Source of the DNA: Enemella evansiae | GTDB taxonomy: Bacteria; Pseudomonadota; Alphaproteobacteria; Rhodobacterales; Rhodobacteraceae | DNA length: 64,000 nt | NCBI GenBank assembly: GCA_017255395.1 | Contig: JAFKDC010000021.1 | Span: 1 to 64,000, forward strand | Direction of reading: 5' to 3' | Shown here: positions 46,678 to 58,502 of the stretch, piece after piece | Layout: every line of letters begins with the position of its first letter | Position numbering within the stretch: the stretch's first letter is position 1 | The notes under the pieces: generated by a model | Told to the model about the DNA's origin: nothing | The model's database searches: none | The model's input: the letters and a program-made list of their open reading frames with translations, nothing else | Program-made: the position numbers and the translations under genes

Positions 46678-48018
46678 TCAGGCCGACTTTCCGTAGATCG
46701 CGGCGATGCGAGCCACGGCCTCTTCCGGGGGCAGTTCCTCGCTCTCGCCCGTGCGGCGCGAGGTCAGTTCCACCACGCCATTCTTCAGGCCGCGCGGGCC
46801 GACGGTGATCCGCCACGGCAGGCCGATCAGGTCCATGGTCGCGAATTTCGCCCCGGCCCGTTCGTCGGTGTCGTCGTAGAGCGGCTCCAGCCCCAGCGCG
46901 GTCAGCGCGGAATACAGCGCCTCGCAGGCCGCGTCCGCCTCGGCATCGCCGGTCTTGAGGTTGACGATCCCGCAGTGGAACGGCGTCACGCCCTCGGGCC
47001 AGATGATGCCCTTGTCGTCGTGGCTCGCCTCGATGATCGCACCCAAGAGGCGGCTGACGCCGATCCCGTGAGAGCCCATGTGGACCGGCACAGAGGCGCC
47101 GTCCGGGCCCTTGACCGTTGCGCCCATCGGCTCGGAATACTTGGTGCCGAAGTAAAAGATCTGCCCGACCTCGATGCCGCGCGCGGTACGGCGGCGTTCT
47201 TCCGGCACTTCGTTGAACAGCGCCTCGTCGTGGGTTTCGTCCGTGCGGGCATAGCGCGAGGTAAACTCTTCCAGCACCGCCTGGCACTGCTCGACCGAGT
47301 CGTAGTCAATCTGGCGGTCGCCGAACTTCAGGTCGGTGATCTGGCTGTCGTAGAAGACCTCGCTTTCGCCCGTCTCGGCCAGCACGAGGAATTCATGCGT
47401 GTCGTCGCCGCCGATGGGGCCGGAATCCGCGCGCATCGGGATCGCCTGCAGGCCCATGCGCTCGTAGGTGCGCAGGTAGCTGACGAGGTGGCGGTTGTAG
47501 GCGTGCAGCGCGTCTTCCTTGGTCAGGTCGAAGTTGTAGCCGTCCTTCATCAGGAACTCGCGCCCCCGCATCACCCCGAAGCGCGGACGGATCTCGTCCC
47601 GGAACTTCCACTGGATGTGGTAGAGCGTCAGCGGCAGGTCCTTGTAGCTGCTGACGTGGCTGCGGAAGATGTCGGTGATCAGCTCTTCGTTGGTGGGACC
47701 GTAGAGCATGTCACGGTCCTGCCGGTCGCGGATGCGCAGCATCTCGGGACCGTAGGCGTCATACCGACCGGATTCCTTCCACAGCTCGGCCGATTGCAGC
47801 GTCGGCATCAGCAGCGGGATATGCCCGGCGCGCTGCTGTTCCTCGTGCACGATGCGCTCGATATTGCGCAGCACCTTGTAGCCCAGCGGCAGCCACGAAT
47901 AGATGCCCGCGCTGGCCTGCTTGATCATGCCGGCGCGCAGCATGTAGCGATGAGACACGATCTGCGCCTCGGAGGGCGTTTCCTTGAGGACGGGCAGGAA
48001 GTAGCGGGACAGGCGCAT
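46678..48018 (-). CDS. proS: Prolyl-tRNA synthetase (short form)
   Basis: 446 residues, the alphaproteobacterial type that lacks the YbaK-like editing insertion. Class II motifs are visible ([20 protein letters not shown]; motif 2 with the [20 protein letters not shown] stretch; motif 3 with [17 protein letters not shown]). Start at 48018 ([20 protein letters not shown]) is the family start; the open frame extends upstream without support. It is transcribed alone, divergent from the trypsin-like protease gene. The tRNA-Pro(GGG) gene at 10.4 kb is one of its substrates. Confidence 0.95.
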   Translation of the reverse strand: MRLSRYFLPVLKETPSEAQIVSHRYMLRAGMIKQASAGIYSWLPLGYKVLRNIERIVHEEQQRAGHIPLLMPTLQSAELWKESGRYDAYGPEMLRIRDRQDRDMLYGPTNEELITDIFRSHVSSYKDLPLTLYHIQWKFRDEIRPRFGVMRGREFLMKDGYNFDLTKEDALHAYNRHLVSYLRTYERMGLQAIPMRADSGPIGGDDTHEFLVLAETGESEVFYDSQITDLKFGDRQIDYDSVEQCQAVLEEFTSRYARTDETHDEALFNEVPEERRRTARGIEVGQIFYFGTKYSEPMGATVKGPDGASVPVHMGSHGIGVSRLLGAIIEASHDDKGIIWPEGVTPFHCGIVNLKTGDAEADAACEALYSALTALGLEPLYDDTDERAGAKFATMDLIGLPWRITVGPRGLKNGVVELTSRRTGESEELPPEEAVARIAAIYGKSA

Positions 48019-48269
48019 GGGCGGGACCTTCGGTTGCGTTTCGTCCTTCCCTAGCGGCTCGGCGAAGGGCGGACAAGGGTGGCGCGCGGTGCAGGCCGGA
48101 TGGCCCGCGAAGCCGCCCTGCCTTTCGCGGCAGCACGCCCTTGGGCCCGGCCCCATCCGCCCCGGCAGCGGCGTTTCCCGTCGACCGGATGCCGTCCAGC
48201 CGGAAATCCCCACCTTCCCTTGCGTCGAACCCGTGGCATACTGCGGCAAAGCCTTTCCCGGGGGATACC

Positions 48270-49805
48270 ATGCGTTTTCTGATCGCCATCCTGTTCCTGC
48301 TGGCCGCCCTGCCCGCCCGGGCGCAGATCGCCGATTGCGACTTCGGCTTCGACATCGACCGGCAGTCCAGCGCCTTCCAGTCCATGCTTGTCGACGGCGA
48401 GCAGAAGAAGGGCTTCTGGCTGTCGGTCAACCGCGCGCCACCGGAAATCCGGGGGCTGGCGAAATACATCGGGCGGTTGCAGGTCTGCCTGATCACCCCC
48501 GACGGCAAGCCGCGCGAGATCCGGCGGGGCGGCGGCTCGATGACGCTGGACAGCCCCTTCGTCGCCAATTGCACCGCCGCGCTGCTGCCGGACAACCGGC
48601 TGCTGACCAACGCGCATTGCTACTTCGACCCCGATCTGGTGGCGGCGGGTTTCTCCATCGTGCAGGAGGCGCGGATCAATTTCGACTATACCTCGAAGGA
48701 CGATCTCGGCGCGGTGCGCACCTACCGCGTGCTGACCGGGCCGATGGCTGTGGACGAGGATCTGGACGCGCTGCTGTTGCAGGTGATCGGGGATGCCAAT
48801 GCCGATCTGGGCGGACACATCCCGATGAAGATGCGCAGCGACCTGCAACCCTACCAGTCGCTCGCCATGATCCACCACCCGGGCGCCGAGCCGCAGCAGT
48901 ATTCAACCGGGACCTGCCAGATCCACCGCCGTCAGGACGAGATCGACGCGGGCCGTTCTCCGCTGCGGCACACCTGCGAAAGCATCGGCGGCTCTTCCGG
49001 GTCGCTGCTGTTCGACGCGCGGACGCTGGCGGTCGTGGGGCTGCACAATCAGGGCGGGCTGTCGCGACTGGACGAGAGTTTCAACGGCGGCCACAAGATC
49101 GCGATGATCGACGAGGCTTTCGGTCTGGGTTTCGAAGAGGTCGGCACCGCCGCCCCCGCCGCAAGCCCGGTCGCCCGCACCCCCTCACGCGGGGAGCAGG
49201 CCCGCGCGGCGCTGTCCGAGGCGCTGCTGGAACCGGAGGCCGGGACCCAGATCGCCCGGCTGCGCGCGGTGATCGAAGAGTACCCCGGCACCGACATGGC
49301 CAAGCGCGCCCAGTCGATGCTGGCGCGGCTGGAAGACCAGCAGGCCAGCGCGTTGACAACACAGGCCAACGCCGCCCTGACCGAGGCTTTGCTGATGCCG
49401 GAAGGCGCCGCCAAGCTGACCGCCCTGCAAGCGGTGGCCCGCGACTACGCGGGCACCACGGCAGCGGTCAACGCGGGCGATGCGGCGCGGCGGCTGGAGG
49501 CTTCGATGCAGGCGGCGCAGGCCGCGCCGGCGGTTCAGCCGCGCGTGCAGGCCGCCCCGCGAGAGACCACGCGCCAGCCCAGCCTGCGGGTCTGTTATGT
49601 CAACGACGTGCGCCCGCCCGATGCCTATCTTGCCCTGCGCTCGCAGCCCTCGTCACGCTCAGGCAGCCGCCTGCGCCTGCTTTACAAGGGCGAGAGTTTC
49701 TCGATGGTCGGTCCCCGTCAGGGCGACTGGCACCTCGTCTCGACCCCGGACGGGTTGCAGGGCTGGGTGTCCTGGGCCAAGTCGCGGTGGATCACATGTC
49801 CCTGA
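48270..49805 (+). CDS. Secreted trypsin-like serine protease with SH3 domain
   Basis: 511 residues. Signal peptide [20 protein letters not shown]. The protease domain has [10 protein letters not shown] (His116), [11 protein letters not shown] (Asp164 or Asp166) and [12 protein letters not shown] (Ser243). A disulfide-type Cys pair lies at CTAALL and HCYF. An Ala-rich helical linker with two similar repeats (about 285-380) follows, and an SH3-like domain ends the chain ([20 protein letters not shown] to WITCP). It likely works in the periplasm near the wall. Its stop overlaps the L,D-transpeptidase start by 10 bases. Confidence 0.8.
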   Translation: MRFLIAILFLLAALPARAQIADCDFGFDIDRQSSAFQSMLVDGEQKKGFWLSVNRAPPEIRGLAKYIGRLQVCLITPDGKPREIRRGGGSMTLDSPFVANCTAALLPDNRLLTNAHCYFDPDLVAAGFSIVQEARINFDYTSKDDLGAVRTYRVLTGPMAVDEDLDALLLQVIGDANADLGGHIPMKMRSDLQPYQSLAMIHHPGAEPQQYSTGTCQIHRRQDEIDAGRSPLRHTCESIGGSSGSLLFDARTLAVVGLHNQGGLSRLDESFNGGHKIAMIDEAFGLGFEEVGTAAPAASPVARTPSRGEQARAALSEALLEPEAGTQIARLRAVIEEYPGTDMAKRAQSMLARLEDQQASALTTQANAALTEALLMPEGAAKLTALQAVARDYAGTTAAVNAGDAARRLEASMQAAQAAPAVQPRVQAAPRETTRQPSLRVCYVNDVRPPDAYLALRSQPSSRSGSRLRLLYKGESFSMVGPRQGDWHLVSTPDGLQGWVSWAKSRWITCP

Positions 49806-50515
49806 AGGCGCTGTTCGCGGCGCTCTGCCTGACGGGCGGCGCGGCGGCAGAATGCCCCGCCGTGCTGACCGGCGCCGAGCGTTTGCTGGTGGTTACGACC
49901 CCCGGCATGAGCGCGCCCACGGGCACCGGGCAGCTTTGGAAGCGCACGCCCGGCGCCGACTGGCAGGCGGTGGGCGGCCCGATCGCCATGGTGCTGGGGC
50001 GCAACGGGCTGGGCTGGTCGCACGATCAGAGCGCGCTGGCGCAGGGCAGCGAGCCGATCAAGCGCGAGGGCGACGGGCGCACCCCAGCCGGGATCTTTGC
50101 GGCGGGCGAGGCCTTTGGCATGGGGCCGACGCTGCTGCCAGAGGGCCATCGCCGCACCCTGACCGAAGGCACCGCCTGTGTCGACGACCCGCGAAGCCCC
50201 GCCTACAACAGCATCACAACCCAGAGACTTGCCAAGGGCATCAGCCACGAGAAGATGTGGACGATCCCGCAGTACCGTCAGGGCATGGTGATCCGCAACG
50301 CCACCGATGCGGCGAAGCGTGGCGGCTCCTGCATCTTCCTGCACGTCTGGAGGGCGCCGGGAAAACCGACCTCGGGCTGCATCGCCGCCGAGGAACGCCA
50401 TGTCGAGGCGGTGCAGCTGCTGTTCGACGGCCTGCCCTCGGCGGTGGCGATCCTGCCCCGCGACGGCGGGGCGCGGATCGCGGGCTGTCCCCTGCCCGGT
50501 CTCGCCCGGGACTGA
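49796..50515 (+). CDS. L,D-transpeptidase (YkuD-like) family protein
   Basis: 239 residues with a short signal-like N terminus ([20 protein letters not shown]). The catalytic region is FLHVWRAPGKPTSGCIAAEE with His183 and Cys195, matching the YkuD HxnSxGC pattern. In relatives such enzymes make 3-3 cross-links, attach proteins to peptidoglycan or cleave them. The start is inside the end of the upstream protease gene (10-base overlap), so the two are co-translated. Extra Cys pairs (CPAVLTG, TACVDDP, GCPLPG) suggest disulfides. The exact role is open. Confidence 0.8.
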   Translation: MSLKALFAALCLTGGAAAECPAVLTGAERLLVVTTPGMSAPTGTGQLWKRTPGADWQAVGGPIAMVLGRNGLGWSHDQSALAQGSEPIKREGDGRTPAGIFAAGEAFGMGPTLLPEGHRRTLTEGTACVDDPRSPAYNSITTQRLAKGISHEKMWTIPQYRQGMVIRNATDAAKRGGSCIFLHVWRAPGKPTSGCIAAEERHVEAVQLLFDGLPSAVAILPRDGGARIAGCPLPGLARD

Positions 50516-50866
50516 AACGGTCCCGTCCATGGCCTGCCGGTCTGCCTTTCGGCAACCTCTCCCAAGGCCGCACCCTTGCGGCCAGAGCCTATGGCGGCGT
50601 GCGCAGACGCGCCGGTAGACAAAGACCGGGGCTTCGATCCTGCGCGCGCGACCCTTGTTGAACCCGCCACAGGAAGGATCGGCGCGCCATGTTCACCGGA
50701 CAAAGCGCCATGGTCCGTGCCGCCGCCACCCGGCTGGCCGGGCGCCTTGGGCGGTCTGTCCCGGCAGGTTGCGACACCGACGCATCGGAACAACTTTCCC
50801 TTTGCGCGGCGCGGTGATACGCGCAATCCTGCGCCAGACAGCGACCCTAAGCAGGAGAAAGGCAGC
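50516..50866. other. Gap before the PerM-type permease
   Basis: 351 bp. A short hairpin GGCCGC/GCGGCC (50566-50583) and TGCCG/CGGCA (50535-50554) follow the transpeptidase stop. The permease ribosome site AGGAG is at 50853-50857. No gene supported. Confidence 0.4.
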
Positions 50867-51937
50867 GTGGCTTTGCCAGTCAGGACTCAGCTCAAATACT
50901 GGGGCATCGCCGCCCTGATCTTTGCCGTCGTCCTCTGGTCGCTGGGCAATGTGCTTATGCCGTTCATCCTTGGCGGCGCCATCGCCTATTGCCTTGATCC
51001 GGTGGCCGACTGGCTGGAGCGTCTGGGCCTGTCGCGCGCCGCCGCGACCGCCGTGATCACCGTTGTCACCATCCTGATCTTCGTCGTCATGGTGCTGGCG
51101 ATCATCCCCACGCTGGTCAACCAGACGGTCTCGCTGTTCAATACCGCGCCGCAGCTATTCCGCGACCTGCAAGCCTTCCTGTCGGAGAAGTTCCCCTCGG
51201 TCCTGACCGAGGGCAGCGTCGTGCGCGAGACCATCGCCTCTGTCGGCACCGCGATCCGCGACAAGGGCGGAGAGCTGATGAACACCGCGCTGGCCTCGGT
51301 CGCCTCGCTGCTGAGCATCGTGACGCTTTTCGTCATCGTACCGGTGGTGGCGGTCTACCTGCTGCTCGACTGGGACCGGATGGTGGCCAAGGTCGATGCC
51401 ATGATCCCGCTGGACCATCGCGAAACCGTGCGCCACCTCGCGCGGGAAATCGACCGCGTTCTGGCGGGCTTCATCCGCGGCATGGGGTCGGTCTGCATGA
51501 TCCTTGGCGTCTATTACGCCGGCGCGCTCTGGCTGGTCGGGTTGCAGTTCGGGCTGGTGGTGGGCGTCGTGGCGGGGATGCTGACCTTTATCCCCTATGT
51601 CGGCGCCATCGTCGGCGGGGTGCTGGCCATCGGCCTCGCCCTGTTCCAGTTCTGGGGCGACTGGGTCTGGATCATCGTGGTCTGGGCGATCTTCCAGTCC
51701 GGTCAGTTCATCGAAGGCAACGTGCTGACGCCGCGCCTGGTCGGCAACTCCGTGGGGCTGCACCCGGTGTGGCTGCTGCTGGCGCTGTCGGTCTTCGGCT
51801 CTCTCTTCGGCTTCGTCGGCCTTCTGGTGGCGGTGCCCGTCGCCGCGGCACTGGGGGTCGTCACGCGCTTTCTTGTGGATCGCTACAAGGGCAGCCGGCT
51901 GTACCTGGGGCTTGCGCGCGAGCACGACGAGCCATGA
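50867..51937 (+). CDS. AI-2E family/PerM-type membrane protein
   Basis: 356 residues with about eight membrane helices. Family blocks are LGNVLMPFILGGAIAYCLDP, TLFVIVPVVAVYLLLDWDRM, AGFIRGMGSVCMILGVYYAG and GMLTFIPYVGAIVGGVLAIG with the conserved Pro/Gly loop. GTG at 50867 is preceded by AGGAG nine bases upstream and gives the natural N terminus. Substrate unknown. It overlaps the Hda-like gene by four bases (ATGA), an association common in alphaproteobacteria. Confidence 0.87.
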   Translation: MALPVRTQLKYWGIAALIFAVVLWSLGNVLMPFILGGAIAYCLDPVADWLERLGLSRAAATAVITVVTILIFVVMVLAIIPTLVNQTVSLFNTAPQLFRDLQAFLSEKFPSVLTEGSVVRETIASVGTAIRDKGGELMNTALASVASLLSIVTLFVIVPVVAVYLLLDWDRMVAKVDAMIPLDHRETVRHLAREIDRVLAGFIRGMGSVCMILGVYYAGALWLVGLQFGLVVGVVAGMLTFIPYVGAIVGGVLAIGLALFQFWGDWVWIIVVWAIFQSGQFIEGNVLTPRLVGNSVGLHPVWLLLALSVFGSLFGFVGLLVAVPVAAALGVVTRFLVDRYKGSRLYLGLAREHDEP

Positions 51938-52620
51938 GTGGGCCAGAGCAGCTTCCCCTGCCCCTGCCTGCGCTCGAGGCACTGGGGCGAGAGGACTTTT
52001 TCGTCAGCCCCGCCAATGCGCTGGCCGTGGCGCAGGTCGAGGCCTGGCGCGACTGGCCGTCGCGCAAGATGGTGGTCTATGGCCCCGAAGGCAGCGGCAA
52101 GACACATCTGGCGCATGTCTGGGCCTCGTTGTCGGGCGCCCGGATCGTCGAGGCCGGCACGCTGTCGGAAAACAGCGTGCCGGGGCTGGCCGAGGCACCG
52201 GCCTGCGTCGAGAACGTCGAGGCCATCGCCGGAAACGCCGCCTGCGAGCGGGCGCTCTTTCACCTGCACAATCTTTGCCTGGCGCAGGGCCACGCGCTGC
52301 TGATGACCGCGGCCCGCGAACCCGCGCGTTGGCGGCTGGGCCTGCCCGACCTGCAAAGCCGTGTGCAGGGCGCGCAGGCGGCGCGGCTGTCCGAACCGGA
52401 CGACCTGCTGCTGACCATGCTGCTGGCGAAACTGCTGGCCGATCACCAGACGCAGGTGCGGCCCGATGTCATTCCCTATCTCGTCAGCCACATGCCGCGC
52501 AGCTACCGCGCCGCCCGCGCGCTGGCCGAGGCGCTGAGCGCGGATTCGCTGGCGGCGAAGAAACCCGTGTCCCGACGCATGGCCGCAGAGGCCCTGGAGC
52601 GGCTGGGTCCCGGGCTCTGA
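51934..52620 (+). CDS. hdaA: Hda-like DnaA-homologous regulator (HdaA)
   Basis: 228 residues, similar to the AAA+ domain of DnaA without its DNA-binding domain. Walker A is GPEGSGKTH (50-58). The start has a clamp-binding-like EQLPLPLPAL motif, as Hda proteins use to bind the sliding clamp, and RRMAAEALERLG ends the helix bundle. Hda stimulates ATP hydrolysis by DnaA (RIDA) and limits re-initiation. Walker B is weakly conserved. Coupled to the permease gene; ppk follows after 313 bp. Confidence 0.85.
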   Translation: MSGPEQLPLPLPALEALGREDFFVSPANALAVAQVEAWRDWPSRKMVVYGPEGSGKTHLAHVWASLSGARIVEAGTLSENSVPGLAEAPACVENVEAIAGNAACERALFHLHNLCLAQGHALLMTAAREPARWRLGLPDLQSRVQGAQAARLSEPDDLLLTMLLAKLLADHQTQVRPDVIPYLVSHMPRSYRAARALAEALSADSLAAKKPVSRRMAAEALERLGPGL

Positions 52621-52933
52621 TCGCGGCGTAACGCCACGGGGCGCGGCCCCGCTGTCCCGGCGCCCGGGCACGGGACCGGGCAGATCCGCAAGCGGCCCGC
52701 CTGCGACCGGCCCACCAAACAGGTATTTTTGCCAAGAAGAAACCCAGGGCGGTTCCTTTTCGGCGGCGGGCCGGGCTTGCCGCGCTGGGTCGGGTTCGTG
52801 GGCCAGAACGACCGTCCCGCGAGACAGGCCCCTTGGGGCTTGCGGCGGGGCCTCGGAACACGGCACAGTGGGGGCGCCCGGGCGCGGCAAACCGCGTCAT
52901 GAAACTGTTGCACTCCATCCGCATAAGCCCCCC
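52621..52933. other. Gap between hdaA and ppk
   Basis: 313 bp containing one dispersed repeat (52720-52745). No reading frame has a ribosome site, and no terminator with T-run seen. Confidence 0.45.
52720..52745 (+). repeat. Dispersed repeat, copy 6 (GTATTTTTGCC subtype)
   Basis: CAGGTATTTTTGCC then AAGAAGAAACCC, 26 of 26 identical to the inverted copy at 12091-12116, 40 kb away. Confidence 0.75.
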
Positions 52934-55108
<2,175 letters not shown>

Positions 55109-55173
55109 GTCGCGGGAGGGTGGGAAACGATCCGCGCTCACCACCCGTTAATATCCACAGACTAGAAACAGCC

Positions 55174-55208
55174 AAAGACCGCCGCGCCCTGCCGCTGCGG
55201 TCTTTTTT
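55174..55208 (+). terminator. Intrinsic terminator after ppk
   Basis: AAAGACCGC (55174-55182) pairs with GCGGTCTTT (55197-55205) and runs into a six-base T tract. It clearly separates ppk from the flagellin gene. Confidence 0.85.
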
Positions 55209-55412
55209 CTGCCCTCGAATGACCTTCGAACCGCCTCGAACCGTTAAGACAGCGTTTATTCCGCAGAGGCATCCTTTAACGGCACCCCGCAAAAGGATGG
55301 GGCAGCGGACCGGAAAAGGGCCCCGCTGTACCGTCGAAGCGGACGCATGAGGGATCGGCCCTGCCGGCCCTGTCGGCGCAGAAGACGCCCTGTCGGAACA
55401 AAGGCGGACGCC
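55209..55412. promoter_or_regulatory. Flagellin upstream region with CtrA-like motif
   Basis: 204 bp. TTAA at 55244-55247 followed after seven bases by TTTA (55255-55258) is one base off the CtrA consensus TTAA-N7-TTAA. CGGAACAAAGG lies before the start. No clear sigma-28 or sigma-54 promoter could be read. Confidence 0.4.
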
Positions 55413-56711
55413 ATGTCGAGTATTCTAACCAACCCCGGGGCCGAGGCGGCCCTTGCAACGCTATACGCCATCAACAGCAACATGGTCGAAGTTCAGCGCC
55501 AGCTGGCGACCGGCAAGAAGGTCCACGGCGCCGAGGACAACGCGGCGGTCTGGGCCATCTCCAAGGTCATGGAGGCGGATATCACCGGCTTCCAAAAAGT
55601 ATCAGAATCGCTGGCGCTGGGACAATCCACCCTTGCGGTCGCCCGTCAGGGGGCCGAGTCGATCACCGAGCTGCTGACAGAGGTCAAGGGCAAGGTCGTC
55701 GCGGCGCAGGAAGAGAACGTCGACCGCGCCAAGATCCAGGATCACATCCGGGCGCTGACCGACCAGATCGACGCCATCGTGGTCGCGGCGCAGTTCAACG
55801 GTCAGAACCTGTTGCAGAACAAGGACACAGAGGTCGATTCCGGCAAGATTGCCATCAAATCCTCTGTCAACCGGATCGGGTCAGAGGTGACAACCTCCGA
55901 CATCGACGTGCAGCGCCGCGACATGAGCACCGGGGCCGCGACGATCACCGCCTCGGGCGGCAGCTTTTCGGGGGACGAGATCGCCAATACACTCAGCGCC
56001 CCCAGCTCTGCCACCTTCGACCTGTCGGGCTACGCGGTCGAGGCGGGCGCGGCCTTCGCCATCTCTGTCTTCGGCGATGACGACGACAATTCCACCTTCA
56101 CCGAGGCGGATCTTCAGACCACGTCCGGCACCAATATGTCGCGTGCCGAATTCGCCTCGCAGGATATGTCCTATGTGGCGCATGAGGGCGACACCATCGG
56201 GGACGTGGTCGCCGCGCTGGAACGCAAGTGGGACGCGCTGGCCGCCGGAAACGGGATCGAGGCCGATACCCTCTCGCTGCGCTTCGGCGCCCGGGGCTTC
56301 ACCGCCTCCAGCGCGGTGGCAGGTGGCGGTGACACGATCAAGGTGGCCTTCCACACGCTCGACGCCGATGCGGGCAACACCATCGGCGGCGGACTGGACA
56401 TGCTGGGCCAGATGGACGTCTCGACCGCCGAGGGCGCGGCCAAGGCCATGGGCCAGATCGAAGGCCTGCTGCAATACGCCATAGGCGTCTCGGCAGAGAT
56501 GGGATCCTCGCAGAACCGGCTGACGACGCAATCAAAGTTCATCGACGGTCTCAGCGACTCGATGCGCTCTGGCCTGGGCTCGCTGGTGGACGCCGACCTC
56601 GAAGAGGCTTCGGCCCGATTGCAAGCGCTTCAGGTGCAGCAACAGCTGGCCACGCAAGCCTTGTCGATCGCCAATGGCACGCCGCAGGTGCTGCTGGGCC
56701 TGTTCCGCTAG
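55413..56711 (+). CDS. fliC: Flagellin
   Basis: 432 residues. Conserved D0/D1 ends: MSSILTNPGAEAALATLYAI with QRQLATGKKVHGAEDNAAVW, and LGSLVDADLEEASARLQALQ to ANGTPQVLLGLFR. Between them is a variable, acidic Ser/Thr/Asp-rich D2/D3 region (about 160-340). It is secreted through the flagellar system and forms the filament. ATG at 55413; an extended frame to 55347 is not supported. No other flagellar gene is nearby, and it converges on pyrH. Confidence 0.93.
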   Translation: MSSILTNPGAEAALATLYAINSNMVEVQRQLATGKKVHGAEDNAAVWAISKVMEADITGFQKVSESLALGQSTLAVARQGAESITELLTEVKGKVVAAQEENVDRAKIQDHIRALTDQIDAIVVAAQFNGQNLLQNKDTEVDSGKIAIKSSVNRIGSEVTTSDIDVQRRDMSTGAATITASGGSFSGDEIANTLSAPSSATFDLSGYAVEAGAAFAISVFGDDDDNSTFTEADLQTTSGTNMSRAEFASQDMSYVAHEGDTIGDVVAALERKWDALAAGNGIEADTLSLRFGARGFTASSAVAGGGDTIKVAFHTLDADAGNTIGGGLDMLGQMDVSTAEGAAKAMGQIEGLLQYAIGVSAEMGSSQNRLTTQSKFIDGLSDSMRSGLGSLVDADLEEASARLQALQVQQQLATQALSIANGTPQVLLGLFR

Positions 56712-56753
56712 CGGCCCTTGCCGTCCTGACCGAACCGCGCCCCGCCAGCTCCG

Positions 56754-57488
56754 TCAGGCATGAATGCGCGTGCAGGTGCCCTTGCCTTCGAGGATGCCCC
56801 GGAAACCGCCGGGTTCGTCCAGCGAGAACACGATCAGCGGCATGTTGTTGTCCCGCGCCAGCGCGATGGCAGAGGCGTCCATGACCTTGAGGTTCTTCGA
56901 CAGCACCTCGTCGAAGGTGACCTCGTCGAAGCGCACCGCGTCCGCATGGGCGCGCGGGTCCTTGTCGTAGACGCCGTCGGTGCCGTTCTTGCCCATCAGG
57001 ATCGCCTCGCAGGCCATCTCGTTGGCGCGCAGCGCGGCGGCGGTGTCGGTGGTGAAATAGGGGTTCCCGGTCCCGGCGGCGAAGATGCAGACGCGCTTCT
57101 TCTCCAGGTGGCGGACGGCGCGGCGACGGATGTAGGGCTCTGCCACCTCGTCCATGCGGATCGCGCTGATCACCCGGGTGAAGACGCCCAGACCTTCCAG
57201 CGCCGACTGCATGGCCAGCGCATTCATCACGGTGGCCAGCATGCCCATGTAATCGGCGGTCGTCCGTTCCATGCCCTGAGCCGACCCGGCGAGGCCCCGG
57301 AAGACGTTGCCGCCACCGATCACCATGCAGATCTCGACGCCGAGGGCATGCACCGCCTGCACCTCGCGGGCGATGCGCTCGACGGTCGGCGGATGCAGGC
57401 CATAGCCCTCGGGGCCCATCAGAGCCTCGCCGGAAATCTTGAGCATGATGCGCTGGAATGCGGCGGGTTGAATGGATGTGTCGCTCAT
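56754..57488 (-). CDS. pyrH: UMP kinase
   Basis: 244 residues, amino-acid kinase fold. [50 protein letters not shown] and [11 protein letters not shown] are family blocks. It phosphorylates UMP to UDP and is regulated by UTP and GTP. ATG at 57488 gives [20 protein letters not shown]. Normally tsf-pyrH-frr is a conserved order; here pyrH is alone between flagellin and miaA. Divergent from miaA with a 114-bp gap. Confidence 0.95.
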   Translation of the reverse strand: MSDTSIQPAAFQRIMLKISGEALMGPEGYGLHPPTVERIAREVQAVHALGVEICMVIGGGNVFRGLAGSAQGMERTTADYMGMLATVMNALAMQSALEGLGVFTRVISAIRMDEVAEPYIRRRAVRHLEKKRVCIFAAGTGNPYFTTDTAAALRANEMACEAILMGKNGTDGVYDKDPRAHADAVRFDEVTFDEVLSKNLKVMDASAIALARDNNMPLIVFSLDEPGGFRGILEGKGTCTRIHA

Positions 57489-57602
57489 GTTGCGCTCCGT
57501 CTTGGCCCGGGGGTAGGATCGCGGGCATATGTGGCCGAAAACCGCCCGCGCCGCAATGGTGCACGGAGGGTGAACACCGCCACCAGAGGGACCGAGGGCA
57601 GG

Positions 57603-58502
57603 ATGAGCGACAGCACCGCGATCACCGCGCGCATTTCCGCGCTGGACCCGGCGCGCCCGGTGCTGATCGCCGGGCCGACCGCCAGCGGGAAATCGGCGCT
57701 GGCGCTGCGGATCGCAGAGACGCAGGGCGGCACGGTCATCAATGCCGACGCGATACAGGTCTTCGGGGACTGGCGGGTGCTGACCGCCCGCCCCTCGGTC
57801 ACGGAAGAGGCGCGCGCGCCGCATGCGCTCTTCGGCCATGTCCCCGGCACGCAGACCTACAGCGTCGGCGACTGGCTGCGCGATCTCGCGCCGCTTCTGC
57901 ACGGCCCGCGCCCGATCATCGTGGGTGGCACCGGCCTGTATTTCACCGCGCTGACCGAAGGGCTGGCGCAGATACCCCCCGTGCCGCCCGCGATCCGCGC
58001 CGAGGGCGAGGCGCTGTTACGCGCGCAGGGTCTTCTTGCCCTGCTGGCGGATCTCGATCCCGAGACCGCCGCGCGCATCGACCGGCAGAACCCCGCCCGC
58101 GTGGCCCGCGCCTGGGAAGTCCGGCGCGCCACCGGACGCGGGCTGGCCGACTGGCAGGACGAGACGCCGCCGCCGCTGCTGCCCCTTGCCAAGGCGCAGC
58201 CGATCCTGCTTCATGCACCCAAGGACTGGCTGACGCCCCGGATCGAGACGCGCTTTCGCCAGATGATCGAGGACGGCGCCCTGGACGAAGCCCGAAACAA
58301 CCGCGCCACGTGGCGCCCCGACCTGCCCTCGGCCAAGGCCATCGGCGCGGCGGAGCTTATGGCCCATCTGGACGGCGGCATGGATCTGGACCGGGTGATC
58401 GACCGCGCCACCATCCTGACCCGGCAATTCGCCAAGCGCCAGCGCACCTGGTTCCGGGCGCGGATGGGCAACTGGCCGCAGATCGACATGAGCACGCCAT
58501 GA
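57603..58502 (+). CDS. miaA: tRNA dimethylallyltransferase
   Basis: 299 residues. P-loop [16 protein letters not shown], substrate motif [20 protein letters not shown] and [16 protein letters not shown], ending [14 protein letters not shown]. It adds a dimethylallyl group to A37 of tRNAs reading U-starting codons, with isoprenoid from the MEP pathway (dxr is in this window). GAGGGCAGG precedes the ATG. The family's conserved Tyr in VIN(A/S)DSxQVY is Phe here. It overlaps the AraC gene by four bases. Confidence 0.94.
   Translation: MSDSTAITARISALDPARPVLIAGPTASGKSALALRIAETQGGTVINADAIQVFGDWRVLTARPSVTEEARAPHALFGHVPGTQTYSVGDWLRDLAPLLHGPRPIIVGGTGLYFTALTEGLAQIPPVPPAIRAEGEALLRAQGLLALLADLDPETAARIDRQNPARVARAWEVRRATGRGLADWQDETPPPLLPLAKAQPILLHAPKDWLTPRIETRFRQMIEDGALDEARNNRATWRPDLPSAKAIGAAELMAHLDGGMDLDRVIDRATILTRQFAKRQRTWFRARMGNWPQIDMSTP

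Noticed and set aside
56760-57600. N-terminal extension of miaA opposite pyrH
   Set aside because: It is antisense to pyrH and lacks a start; miaA begins at 57603 after GAGGGCAGG.
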